Positions 45,138 through 54,346 of a stretch of DNA of 64,000 nt are shown here, piece after piece; positions within the stretch are counted from its first letter, which is position 1; every line of letters starts with the position of its first letter. The DNA comes from Prevotella jejuni. Lineage in GTDB: Bacteria > Bacteroidota > Bacteroidia > Bacteroidales > Bacteroidaceae. Position numbers and translations under genes: made by a program. The DNA is taken from the NCBI RefSeq assembly GCF_900187995.1, contig NZ_FZNZ01000006.1:1-64000 (forward strand), given 5' to 3'. The notes under the pieces are model-generated. The model was given only the letters and a program-made list of their open reading frames with translations. It ran no database searches and had not been told where the DNA came from.

Positions 45138-47120
45138 ATGTATAAGAACTTATCATATCTCATAAAGCATTCCGCTATAATCCTTGTCATCCTATTCTTC
45201 GTGCGCATTTGCTTTGCCATTGCGTTCGTCCCGATGAGTATTATCAGTAGTAACCTAACTGTTCTACCTCGCTTACTATTTAATAGCTTGCGTTTTGATG
45301 TGCAAGTAGTATGCTACGTGTTGATACTCCCAACGGTTCTAACTTTCGTCTTTGCAGCCCTTAGAAAACCATGGACAGAACGTGTGTTAAGTCGTTTTCG
45401 TAGACTTTATTTCTCTATTGTCTGCGCACTTCTGTTGGCTATTAGCGGTATTGATATGGGCTTTTACGCCAATTTCAATAGCCATATCAACCTCACATTC
45501 TTCGATTTCTTCAACGAAGGACCAATGAGTTTGATTCAAACAATATGGGAAGAATATCACTGTGTCTACGAGGCTATCGCCTTTCTTCTTATCCTTCTAC
45601 CAATCCTTCTACTTATCCGTAGAATAGAGTTGGACAAGTCGTCCGCTCGTAACGCTCTCCATTCGGCAAGCAGGCAGCAACCTTCACGCCTCAAAGTCAT
45701 TAAACTGTCGGCTACCATCCTATTGTATATAGTCTTTTTAGTCATCGGTCTGCGTGGGTCGGTATGGCGCTTCCCTCTACAGATAGAAGACACGTTTGTG
45801 TCAAATCAGAAACCTCTGAACGACCTTGTTCCGAACGCTATTTACATGTTGAAAAAGGCTTATAAGGAGAAAAACAACGCTTTCAAGATAGCAAAGACAG
45901 ACGACTTACTGCATGAATATAAGTTCAAGAGTCTGCAGGAAGCCCTGGATGTCTATACAGATGGGAAGGTGAAGATGGCGAAAAACGACACGCTAACAGC
46001 GCTGCAGCATGCTCTCTTCGAAGAAGTAGGCGACAGTCTGAAACAGCCTCAACCAAATATTGTAATCATATATAGCGAGAGTTGGAGCAATTATCTGTTC
46101 AATCTCCAACAGAAGGATGCGGAGATGTACTTCGGATTAGAGCGTCATTTCAAGGACGACCTACTCTTCCGTAACTTCCAATCAGTACAGAATGGTACGG
46201 TAGCATCGCTTGAGAACCTCTATGTCTCTACCCCTTTCCCACGCTTCTTTGCCTCGGCTTATCGATTTAAGACTCTCCCTACGTCGATAGCCCTACCTTT
46301 CAAAGCCAGCAATTACACAACAACATTCATGTCGGGAATGGACGCTGCATGGGAAAACTGTGCCGAAGCGTTGGTTCATCAACAGTTTGATGCTATCTAT
46401 GATAAGTTCTCTCTCTTAAAAGACTATCCTCATGCGACTTATAATAGCATAGGTGTTTACGACGAATACCTCTTCCAAGCGTTGTTAGACAGACTGCAGA
46501 AACCATCAAAGAAACGGCAGATGATTGCAGTGATGACAACAACCAATCATCCACCCTTTGAGTTCCCAAAAGACTTAAAACTCCCCCCTCTACCAGAGTC
46601 ATTCTATGCTAAGAAGTGCTTTGCAGAGCATAATCGTAAGGTATTGGATAAGTATCTCACAGGATTTCGCTATTATAATAAGGTGTTAAACGAGTTTCTC
46701 AACCGCTTCAAGGCCTCTGCTGCGGCAAAGAATACGATACTCATTATCACAGGCGACCATAACGTGCGTTCTATCCTTGATTATGATGCTGTTGACAAAC
46801 GGTATGAACACTCCGTACCGCTCTATATCTATCTGCCAACCTACCTACGGAAGGAGGCTTACAACAAGCTAACTAATCGTTGGGGAAGCCATGACGATAT
46901 CTTAGCGACGCTGGCTCCCTTTGCTTTCCATGATACTAAGTATTTCAAGATGGGCCATAATCTCTTAGATACCACCGTGCCAGACAGTACTTATTACAGT
47001 GCTAACGTTGACCAGATAGAGTCTGTTCCTACCTATAGAAAGGAAGCTGAGCGACTTACAGCAGCCCGCAACCTACTGCGTCAAGTGTATTTTGGCTTGT
47101 ATTGGAGGACTGAACAGTAA
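45138..47120 (+). CDS. Membrane alkaline-phosphatase-superfamily transferase (LtaS family), copy 2
   Basis: 660 residues with N-terminal membrane segments (about 10-210) and a periplasmic domain containing NIVIIYSESWSNYL, Thr354 in QNGTVASLENLY at the nucleophile position and ITGDHNVRS with metal-binding Asp/His. It belongs to the LtaS/phosphatidylglycerol- or phosphoethanolamine-transferase group. It is clearly related to, but divergent from, the protein at 41619, and stands alone in its transcription unit. Target (lipid A, capsule or other glycan) is not determinable here. Confidence 0.82.
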   Translation: MYKNLSYLIKHSAIILVILFFVRICFAIAFVPMSIISSNLTVLPRLLFNSLRFDVQVVCYVLILPTVLTFVFAALRKPWTERVLSRFRRLYFSIVCALLLAISGIDMGFYANFNSHINLTFFDFFNEGPMSLIQTIWEEYHCVYEAIAFLLILLPILLLIRRIELDKSSARNALHSASRQQPSRLKVIKLSATILLYIVFLVIGLRGSVWRFPLQIEDTFVSNQKPLNDLVPNAIYMLKKAYKEKNNAFKIAKTDDLLHEYKFKSLQEALDVYTDGKVKMAKNDTLTALQHALFEEVGDSLKQPQPNIVIIYSESWSNYLFNLQQKDAEMYFGLERHFKDDLLFRNFQSVQNGTVASLENLYVSTPFPRFFASAYRFKTLPTSIALPFKASNYTTTFMSGMDAAWENCAEALVHQQFDAIYDKFSLLKDYPHATYNSIGVYDEYLFQALLDRLQKPSKKRQMIAVMTTTNHPPFEFPKDLKLPPLPESFYAKKCFAEHNRKVLDKYLTGFRYYNKVLNEFLNRFKASAAAKNTILIITGDHNVRSILDYDAVDKRYEHSVPLYIYLPTYLRKEAYNKLTNRWGSHDDILATLAPFAFHDTKYFKMGHNLLDTTVPDSTYYSANVDQIESVPTYRKEAERLTAARNLLRQVYFGLYWRTEQ

Positions 47121-47206
47121 CTAAACAATAGTGGATATAAGCATAGAAACGTACAACTAATATCTCTTTTTCAGCTTCTCATGGGCAGAGATACGATTTT
47201 TTTCTG

Positions 47207-47214
47207 TACTTTTG
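47207..47214 (+). promoter_or_regulatory. -7 element of the GT2 gene
   Basis: TACTTTTG, about 185 bp before the chosen start 47399. Confidence 0.5.
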
Positions 47215-47398
47215 CACCATGTTAACTGAAAGAGAGAACATTATATTCTTTATTATAAAACAGATAACATAAGCGAAGATATAGCACTATTTCCTTTGTA
47301 ATAGCTAAGTGTTATGTACATCGGGTGGTATTGTTAGATATTTTTAATAGCCTCGTCTTTGGATGAGGAATAGTCTGGTTAACACTACAATAATAAGT

Positions 47399-48289
47399 AT
47401 GGACAATACAGTTAAGCCTCTTTTCTCGATTTTAATACCTACTTGGAATAATCTGTCATTCCTTAAATTGTGCATTGAAAGTATAAGAAAGAACTCTTGT
47501 TATGAGCATGAAATACTCGTTCATATCAATGATGGAAGTGACGGAACACGTGAGTGGGTAGAGCAACAAGGACTGAAGTACACGGCTTCCGATGAGAATG
47601 TAGGTGTTTGCTTTGCCTTGAATAGGTTGCGCCCATTGGTATCAACAGACTATATCCTATATATGAACGATGACATGTATGTGTGTCCTGAGTGGGATAA
47701 AGCCTTATTTGAGGAGATACAGCAGCTGCCTGATAATATATTCTTCTTCTCTTCAACACTCATTCAGCCACGTCCTTTCTATGATAAGAGCGTGATTGCA
47801 CCTGCTAACTATGGTGAGAGTGTTGACGACTTTGATGAGTCTCGATTGCTGAAGGAGTATGCTACGTTGCCACACGGGGATTGGAAAGGTTCGACATGGC
47901 CACCAAATATCGTCCATCGTGACGTGTGGGACCTTGTAGGAGGCTATAGTATTGAGTTCAGCCCAGGTATGTATTCTGACCCAGACTTCTCTGCTAAGCT
48001 ATGGAAAGCAGGTGTTCGTCTGTTCAAAGGAATAGACCGTAGCCGCGTTTATCACTTCGAAGCACGTTCTACTCATCGCATAGTAAAGAACGATGGAAGC
48101 ACACAGTTCCTTCGTAAATGGGGTATAACCTCATCTTCCTTCTTACGTGATATCCTTCAGAGAGGCGAACCTTATAATGAAGTTAAGGATATGTCGGCTC
48201 GCTTAAAGGCCGACCTTTTCCGCAGTAAGATAAAGAAAGTGCTTACTGTTCTGCGTGATGTTCGTATTAAGAACATCTGGGAAGATTGA
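47399..48289 (+). CDS. Glycosyltransferase family 2
   Basis: 296 residues of GT-A fold. It begins FSILIPTWNNLSFLKLCIESI, has the acidic DDG/DGS and DMYV regions around 60-100 (HINDGSDGTREW, MNDDMYV), and ends with a basic segment. This family adds sugars from nucleotide donors to glycan acceptors on the cytoplasmic side. The start at 47399 (MDNTVKPLFSIL) is preferred to 47363. It is convergent with the sulfatase-family gene downstream. Confidence 0.85.
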   Translation: MDNTVKPLFSILIPTWNNLSFLKLCIESIRKNSCYEHEILVHINDGSDGTREWVEQQGLKYTASDENVGVCFALNRLRPLVSTDYILYMNDDMYVCPEWDKALFEEIQQLPDNIFFFSSTLIQPRPFYDKSVIAPANYGESVDDFDESRLLKEYATLPHGDWKGSTWPPNIVHRDVWDLVGGYSIEFSPGMYSDPDFSAKLWKAGVRLFKGIDRSRVYHFEARSTHRIVKNDGSTQFLRKWGITSSSFLRDILQRGEPYNEVKDMSARLKADLFRSKIKKVLTVLRDVRIKNIWED

Positions 48290-48352
48290 TAACTTACGCT
48301 TAACAAGAAATCTTAGAATCAGTTGGTTAAATAGCCAAACAGTATCTGTATG

Positions 48353-50218
48353 CTATTTATAAAACCTATTCATCTTCTGAATAACAGCTTGTAAGTCCTT
48401 TGGTTTGAGCGGATAATTCGGTATGACGTGCATCTTTGGGTCCATTATCTTTAGGTTTCCTGCTCCTTGCTTCTCAATGATTGTACCGTCAGAACGGATA
48501 AAAGCATAATAGAGTTCATGCCCTACAAGATGCCAGTCACGTGGGGAAGAGTCATCAAGATATGTCCCCATTGAATAATCTGAAGGCGGATTAGTCACAC
48601 CTAACACACTGTGCATCAATGTTGGGGAAATATCATAATGAGTTGTTCGATAGTTTCTTTTACCTGGTTTACAGCCGGGATAATAATAAATGAGCGGCGT
48701 TCCAACTTGAAATAACGAATAATTAGAGGCATGACCCCAGTAGTTATTATGGTTCTCATTGAACTCCTGCCCGTGATCACCAGTTATGATGACCACTGTA
48801 TTGCGTAGTAAGTCTTTCTCTCGGAGCTTGTTTAGGGTCAAACCGATGAGCGAGTCAGCTTCAGCAACGGAATTCTTATAGAGATTAAAGAATGGTGTTG
48901 GGTCGGTATCATTGTTAAGTTTCATGTAGTCCACGTACTCCCAGCATGGTTTGAACCGATATTGCTTACTCTTAGGGAGGTCCATATTGTGGGCAATATC
49001 GTAGAACACAAAGGCAAAGAAAGGTTTCTTACCATCGTATTTATCAATATCAGCAATGAAGTTATGCGTGATGCGGTTGTCACGCTCAATCGTTGTCTTA
49101 CCCGGAGTACTTACGTTTAGACCCTTCACATCATGGAACAGCATCTTAGCAAAGGGTGGATACTCTAATGTAGCACTTGGATAAGTTTGCACATGATACC
49201 CTTCTTTAAGCAACTGCTTAATGAGTAAGGGCTGCATACAGCTTGATTCGAAGCTTTTCCAGTAGTATGCAGATATCCCAGTGAACATTCCAAAGATGCC
49301 ACCACTGGTTGCGTTGCTCGAACTAAGGTGCTTAGTGAATGTCTCTGCATGGTCAGCAAACGCACAGATATTTGGTGTACACTCACGTGTAAGAGTACGT
49401 GGATTCCAAGAGTCAATACATAGGATGACGATATTATACTTCTCATTAGGTTTACCAAGATGGTCAATACGACTCGTCTTAAGCGGTTCTAATGGATAAC
49501 GCAATTTGTTCACGCCTCCTTTCAGTTGTATTTGATTAATCTTCTCAATGCTTATGAGTCCTAATTTCTCCAGTAGTTTGTTAGCGCGAAGTGGGAAATA
49601 ATAAGGTAAAACGTCAGTCGACTCAATGATAGAACTCCGCATCGTTGCCCCTCCATAGATATGTATTCCTTGTGAGAGAAGTACAAAACTAAGTAGTGTT
49701 AACAATATGTTTCGATTGAGATGCCTAATTATAAGGCGCTTAGAAATAAACTTTGCAATGAAAGCCAGTCCTATACTAAGTAATACAAAGCTTAAGGCAA
49801 GACCAATGGCCTTCATATATGCCCACACACTAAACACAAAGATCTCTGATGCACCAGGCCCTGTTAGCATTTCCAACACAAGCCCATTGATATGAAAATG
49901 GTAGATTCCATAAACATAACTATTCACTACAGCAATGATAAACAGTAAGGCATAGACTATTGAAAGAATAGTTCTTGTAATCCATTGACGGCAACCAACA
50001 GCAGCCAAGGGCACTTGCAGGATAAGAAAAGGAACAAGCGTAAACAATGCAGCATGCGTAATACATGACGAAACAAAGTAGATCCAACCCACACAATCCA
50101 TCACTTCCGTACTCTGCCCATTAAAGATATAGGAGAAGAAAATGATGGCCAATGTAAGAGTCGACAGGACATAATAAACGAATCCTTGCTTGATATTATC
50201 TTTTCTCTCGGTTGTCAT
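48353..50218 (-). CDS. YejM/PbgA-like membrane protein of the alkaline phosphatase superfamily
   Basis: 621 residues. Five N-terminal membrane segments (about 15-190) precede a periplasmic domain with IVILCIDSWNPRTLTREC, SSSNATSGGIFGMFTG (Thr304 at the nucleophile position) and VIITGDHGQEFNENHNNYWGH. The IDSW and SSSNATSGGIFG stretches match the E. coli YejM/PbgA group, which controls LPS synthesis rather than transferring lipid. Here the metal-site motifs look intact, so catalysis is not excluded. It is divergent from the GT87 gene across a shared regulatory region. Confidence 0.8.
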   Translation of the reverse strand: MTTERKDNIKQGFVYYVLSTLTLAIIFFSYIFNGQSTEVMDCVGWIYFVSSCITHAALFTLVPFLILQVPLAAVGCRQWITRTILSIVYALLFIIAVVNSYVYGIYHFHINGLVLEMLTGPGASEIFVFSVWAYMKAIGLALSFVLLSIGLAFIAKFISKRLIIRHLNRNILLTLLSFVLLSQGIHIYGGATMRSSIIESTDVLPYYFPLRANKLLEKLGLISIEKINQIQLKGGVNKLRYPLEPLKTSRIDHLGKPNEKYNIVILCIDSWNPRTLTRECTPNICAFADHAETFTKHLSSSNATSGGIFGMFTGISAYYWKSFESSCMQPLLIKQLLKEGYHVQTYPSATLEYPPFAKMLFHDVKGLNVSTPGKTTIERDNRITHNFIADIDKYDGKKPFFAFVFYDIAHNMDLPKSKQYRFKPCWEYVDYMKLNNDTDPTPFFNLYKNSVAEADSLIGLTLNKLREKDLLRNTVVIITGDHGQEFNENHNNYWGHASNYSLFQVGTPLIYYYPGCKPGKRNYRTTHYDISPTLMHSVLGVTNPPSDYSMGTYLDDSSPRDWHLVGHELYYAFIRSDGTIIEKQGAGNLKIMDPKMHVIPNYPLKPKDLQAVIQKMNRFYK

Positions 50219-50283
50219 AAATTCTTTTTATCAGTTGTATCACAGCTCAAAGCCGTATAAAGGGTAATAAATGATGATACCTA

Positions 50284-50291
50284 CAAAGATA
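50284..50291 (-). promoter_or_regulatory. -7 element of the YejM-like gene
   Basis: TATCTTTG on the minus strand, 66 bp before the start at 50218. Confidence 0.55.
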
Positions 50292-50331
50292 TATAATAAT
50301 TTTCTAAATAAGAGTATAGCTTTCTCTTTTC

Positions 50332-50401
50332 TTATGAAAAAAGCCTTTACAGCCCGAAATAACTATGAGAGAACACTATTGAGTCGGTAGGCTTTTCATA
50401 A
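50332..50401. repeat. Inverted repeat in the divergent region
   Basis: TTATGAAAAAAGCCT (50332-50346) and AGGCTTTTCATAA (50389-50401), about 42-nt spacer, between the two divergent promoters. Confidence 0.6.
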
Positions 50402-50441
50402 ATAATAGGTTATTAATGGCATATATATCATTCTTTATTGT

Positions 50442-50449
50442 TACTTTTG
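50442..50449 (+). promoter_or_regulatory. -7 element of the GT87-GT4 operon
   Basis: TACTTTTG. It lies after the upstream ATG at 50438, which is why the start at 50489 is chosen. Confidence 0.6.
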
Positions 50450-50488
50450 TGCTGTTATTCGCATATAAAGCAAGCTAACGAATTTGAT

Positions 50489-51670
50489 ATGAAAGAAAGA
50501 ATAAAACAATTCCTTACCCTCCCCTTTCTCTCCGACCGCCGTGTTCTCTTAGGTATATGGACCCTACTATCATTAGTAGGTATGCTGAAATTGCATCGTA
50601 GTCACAATAACTTCCTTATATTTAAGGGTGTTTACTGGCACACAGTGAACGGAACATCACTTTATGCAGCCTATCCGTCAGAGTATAGCGACGTCAATCA
50701 TTACGGTCCTCTATTCTCTTTAATCATAGCCCCCTTTGCCCTTTTACCCGAATGGGCTGGTATGCTATTGTGGTTACTATTCTTATCTGGTTGGTTGTTT
50801 GCGGCCATCTATTGGTCAGGACTGCGTAAATCACAGCAAGTCTACATCTATTGGTTCTGCGGATTCACATTGTTAACAGCCCTATTCATGCAGCAGTTCA
50901 ACATAGCAATTGCTGCTATTATCCTCTCATCATTCTTTCTTATTGAGAAGGAGCACGAAGGATGGGCAGCTTTCTTCATCGTCTTAGGTACGTTGGTGAA
51001 GCTTTATGGCATTGTAGGATTAGCCTTCTTTTTCTTTTCACGGCATAAGCTACGACTGATACTATGGTTAACAGTGTGGTCGGTAATACTTTTCTTAGCA
51101 CCAATGGCCATCAGTTCGCCTGATTATATCATCGGACAATACCACGAGTGGTTCACTTGTCTTGTGGAGAAGAACACACATAACCTCAATTCCTTTGCTC
51201 AAAACATCTCATTATTAGGCTTGGTTCGTCGTACAACAGGGCATGCGGACTATTCAGACCTGTGGCTTATCATCCCTGGAATGGTACTCTTTGCCCTTCC
51301 TTACCTACGTTTCTCACAGTATAAGAACCTTGCCTTCCGTGAGACCATACTTGCCTCTGTACTCTTGTTTGTTATCCTCTTTAGTACAGGTAGCGAAGCC
51401 AGCGGCTACGTGATAGCCTTGTTAGGCGTTTGTATATGGTACACCGCAGCTCCATGGAAGCGTGGTAAGTGGGCGATAGCACTAATGGTATTTGTCTTCA
51501 TCCTATCTGGTATGGGTAATTGCGACCTCATTCCAAAGACGATAAGACATGATTATATACAGACCTACGCGCTCCGTGCACTTCCTATCAGCATTGTTTG
51601 GCTGTGGCTTTGTTACGAGTTATGCACAAAGGACTATACCCCAATAGAAAAGGTTAACGCTCATGAATAA
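50489..51670 (+). CDS. GT87/DUF2029-type membrane glycosyltransferase
   Basis: 393 residues with about ten hydrophobic helices. The conserved region NHYGPLFSLIIAPFALLP and the membrane layout match the DUF2029 (GT87) polyprenol-phosphate-sugar transferases, which act on the outer face of the inner membrane. The start at 50489 (MKERIKQFLTL) is supported by the promoter at 50442. Its end overlaps the next GT gene by 8 bp, so the two are coupled. Confidence 0.82.
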   Translation: MKERIKQFLTLPFLSDRRVLLGIWTLLSLVGMLKLHRSHNNFLIFKGVYWHTVNGTSLYAAYPSEYSDVNHYGPLFSLIIAPFALLPEWAGMLLWLLFLSGWLFAAIYWSGLRKSQQVYIYWFCGFTLLTALFMQQFNIAIAAIILSSFFLIEKEHEGWAAFFIVLGTLVKLYGIVGLAFFFFSRHKLRLILWLTVWSVILFLAPMAISSPDYIIGQYHEWFTCLVEKNTHNLNSFAQNISLLGLVRRTTGHADYSDLWLIIPGMVLFALPYLRFSQYKNLAFRETILASVLLFVILFSTGSEASGYVIALLGVCIWYTAAPWKRGKWAIALMVFVFILSGMGNCDLIPKTIRHDYIQTYALRALPISIVWLWLCYELCTKDYTPIEKVNAHE

Positions 51671-52787
51671 GAAGATAATAGGTTATGATGCCAAACGAAT
51701 AGTAAGGAATGGCACTGGATTAGGCAGCTATGGGCGTACACTCATCAACGACCTTGCTCCGTTAATGCCTGACACAAACTTACGACTCTATGCTCCTGAT
51801 GCTGGACGTGACGACCTTCGTAATCAGGTGGAACTGCGAGATAACGTGCAGTTCTGCTACCCCAACCACCTTCGCTTCCGTCTGCAGCGTGACTGGTGGC
51901 GTGTGAAAGGGGTAGTAAAGGACCTAAAAGCAGATGGAGTAGAACTTTATCACGGTCTTTCAGGCGAACTCCCTTCTGGCTTGGCAGCAGCCGGCATCCC
52001 CAGTGTAGTTACTGTTCACGACCTTATCTTCCTACGTCATCCAGAGTTCTACCCCCCTATTGACGTTTTCTTCTACAAGCGTAAGTTCTATCAAACACTA
52101 CGCGAGGCAAGCCGTATCATTGCGATTAGCGAATGTACGAAGCGTGACATCTTATATTATGGTGACTTCCCAGAAGACAAGATAGACCTTGTCTATCAAA
52201 GCTGTAGCACCCGTTTCAGTCAGTCGGTCAGTCCTTCACTGATTGAAGAGGCCCGTCGTAAATATCAACTCCCACAACGTTATATATTAAATGTAGGGAC
52301 GGTAGAAGTGCGAAAGAATATCCTCTTGGGTATTCAAACTATGGAAAAACTACCTTCCGACCTCCATCTTGTCATCGTAGGCAGGCTGACGAAATATCAG
52401 AAGAAGCTCGATGCAGAAATCAGACGATTAGGGATTGGCAACCGAATCCATTTCTTACAGGGTGTTCCCAACGACCTTCTTGCAGCTATCTACAATCAGG
52501 CTGAAGCCTTCATCTATCCTTCTCGCTATGAAGGATTTGGTATTCCTATCATCGAAGCCATACAGAGTGGACTCCCAGTAGTGGCTGCCACGGGTAGTTG
52601 CTTAGAGGAAGCAGGTGGTCCAGACTGCCTTTATGTGGGTCCAGACGACGTCGACGGCAATGCAGCTGCAATCCTTTCAGCGATAGAGCATCGCCAGGAA
52701 ATGGTCGTTAAGAGCCAACACTACGTAAAACGATTTGAGAATCAAGATGTAGCCTCACAGATTCTTGAGGTATATAATAAGGTGTAA
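51663..52787 (+). CDS. Glycosyltransferase family 4
   Basis: 374 residues, GT-B fold. The N-terminal half ends with a Rossmann-like PSVVTVHDLIFLRHPEFY region, and the C-terminal half has VGRLTKYQKKL, the donor-site E290-x7-E298 motif (YEGFGIPIIEA) and a GLPVVAAxGSCLEEAGG signature. It adds a hexose to a lipid-linked or polysaccharide acceptor. Coupled to the GT87 gene by an 8-bp overlap, followed by a strong terminator at 52792. Confidence 0.9.
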   Translation: MNKKIIGYDAKRIVRNGTGLGSYGRTLINDLAPLMPDTNLRLYAPDAGRDDLRNQVELRDNVQFCYPNHLRFRLQRDWWRVKGVVKDLKADGVELYHGLSGELPSGLAAAGIPSVVTVHDLIFLRHPEFYPPIDVFFYKRKFYQTLREASRIIAISECTKRDILYYGDFPEDKIDLVYQSCSTRFSQSVSPSLIEEARRKYQLPQRYILNVGTVEVRKNILLGIQTMEKLPSDLHLVIVGRLTKYQKKLDAEIRRLGIGNRIHFLQGVPNDLLAAIYNQAEAFIYPSRYEGFGIPIIEAIQSGLPVVAATGSCLEEAGGPDCLYVGPDDVDGNAAAILSAIEHRQEMVVKSQHYVKRFENQDVASQILEVYNKV

Positions 52788-52791
52788 AGTA

Positions 52792-52845
52792 TTATCCCCA
52801 AGCACCTTCCTTTCCAGAAAGTGCTTGGGGATAACTCTTTTCTTA
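52792..52845 (+). terminator. Terminator of the GT87-GT4 operon
   Basis: Perfect 14-bp stem TTATCCCCAAGCAC / GTGCTTGGGGATAA (52792-52805, 52821-52834), followed by a T-rich tract. Confidence 0.85.
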
Positions 52846-52929
52846 TTCTTTTCTATTAATGTCCTACCGCTCATCTAATACCGTGGTATAAGTCAACACC
52901 TATCCTGTGAATACTCAACAACCACCTTA

Positions 52930-52975
52930 CTAACCATCATCACCCAACACTTAACACCCATCACCCATCTACCTC
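52930..52975. repeat. Dispersed heptamer minisatellite copy (minus orientation)
   Basis: CATCATCACCCAACACT and the rest, the reverse complement of the repeat at 44768 and in the methyltransferase gene. Confidence 0.7.
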
Positions 52976-53376
52976 TTTCTTTTCACGAACACAAGACGTA
53001 ATAAAACAAAGTTGATAGGCACGACTATCACCATCACAAGGACAGGCGACAGCCATTTGCTAACACCTAACCAAAGGAAGAGTTGGAGCAGTCCTATCTC
53101 CAAAAGGTAGTTGAGAACATGACTGCCTACAAAGCCTGCTACATTACGCTTTGACGGCTTTCCCTTAAAAGTAAAGTAGGTTGTCAGTCCGTAGTTACAA
53201 AGAAGTCCTACACCATAGCCAGCTGTATAGGCTATAGTAGTGTTCGTAAAGAGCAAACAAAGACAATAGACTCCATAGTGAATAAGCGAACACACCGTTC
53301 CTGTTATACCAAAACGGAACAGTCGCCAGAAGTCTTTTTGCCATCGCTGCCAAAGCTCTTTGATGCGTGTCGACAT
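52969..53376 (-). CDS. GtrA-family membrane protein
   Basis: 135 residues with four hydrophobic helices (about 20-130) and a basic N-terminus. GtrA-type proteins are thought to flip polyprenol-phosphate-sugar or help its use in glycan decoration. It follows the GtrB-like GT2 gene by 12 bp on the same strand, the usual pair. Together with the deacetylase-like gene it makes a three-gene operon read from 55126. Confidence 0.88.
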   Translation of the reverse strand: MSTRIKELWQRWQKDFWRLFRFGITGTVCSLIHYGVYCLCLLFTNTTIAYTAGYGVGLLCNYGLTTYFTFKGKPSKRNVAGFVGSHVLNYLLEIGLLQLFLWLGVSKWLSPVLVMVIVVPINFVLLRLVFVKRKR

Positions 53377-53388
53377 ATAGAATGAACC

Positions 53389-54333
53389 TTAATCGAGTAT
53401 CTGACTGATGTTATAAAGCGGACGCTGCTTCACTTCTTCATATATCTTCGCAATATAAACACCTACTACACCAATTGAAATCATCAGTATAGCACCCACG
53501 AGCCAGATGCTCAGAATGAGCGAAGCCCAGCCTGCCACCTCCGTATGGTTTATGAAAGCATGGATGACATAGATACCTATACACAGGCTGATAAGCAAGA
53601 AAGCGATACCAAGATAGATGACATAGTAGACTGGTTTGACGGAGAATGACGTGATGCCGTCTAATGCCAAGCCAAGCATCTTACGTAGTGTGTACTTCGA
53701 AGTACCAGCTGTACGCTCGCTGATGCGGTCGTCGACAGTCGTTGACTTGAGTCCGATAGATGGGATGAGACCCCGCAGATAGAGGTTGCGCTCCTTATAA
53801 TGAGAGAGTATCTCTAAGGATTGACGACTCATCAGACGGAAGTCAGCATGATTAAAGATACTGTTCACGCCCATTCTCTCCTGTAGATGATAGAACGCTT
53901 GGGCTGACATACGTTTCAACACAGGGTCGGCTTTGCGCGAAACCTTCACTCCATAGACTATCTCGTTACCTTCCTCAAAAGCCTCAACCATCTGTGGAAT
54001 ACATTTCTTATAGTCGTCTTGCAAGTCGGCATCGAGTGTGATAACAGCGTCAACCCAGTCTTTTGCTGTCATCATACCAGCCATGATAGCATTCTGATGA
54101 CCCACGTTATGGGCGAGGTTAATGCCCTTTATGCGTGGATACTGGCTGTGGAGCTGCTGGATAATCTCCCATGTCCGGTCACGACTACCGTCATTGACAA
54201 ACACAATCATCGAGTCATCGGAAATCTTCCCTTGACTGATAAGTTCGTCGAAAAGCTCCATGAGCCGTGCTGCCGACTGTTCTAAAACCTCTTCCTCATT
54301 GTAACAAGGAGAGACCGTTGCAAGTTTTATCAT
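53389..54333 (-). CDS. GtrB/dolichol-phosphate-mannosyltransferase-like GT2 protein
   Basis: 314 residues. GT2 domain (ATVSPCYNEEEVLE start; ITLDADLQDD acidic motif) followed by two membrane helices (about 225-290), the GtrB arrangement that makes polyprenol-phosphate-sugar. I start at 54333 (MIKLATVSPCYNEE) because the longer frame to 54369 overlaps the deacetylase gene end. It is 13 bp downstream of that gene and 12 bp upstream of gtrA, consistent with one transcript. Confidence 0.9.
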   Translation of the reverse strand: MIKLATVSPCYNEEEVLEQSAARLMELFDELISQGKISDDSMIVFVNDGSRDRTWEIIQQLHSQYPRIKGINLAHNVGHQNAIMAGMMTAKDWVDAVITLDADLQDDYKKCIPQMVEAFEEGNEIVYGVKVSRKADPVLKRMSAQAFYHLQERMGVNSIFNHADFRLMSRQSLEILSHYKERNLYLRGLIPSIGLKSTTVDDRISERTAGTSKYTLRKMLGLALDGITSFSVKPVYYVIYLGIAFLLISLCIGIYVIHAFINHTEVAGWASLILSIWLVGAILMISIGVVGVYIAKIYEEVKQRPLYNISQILD

Positions 54334-54346
54334 ATCTTTATAGCGC

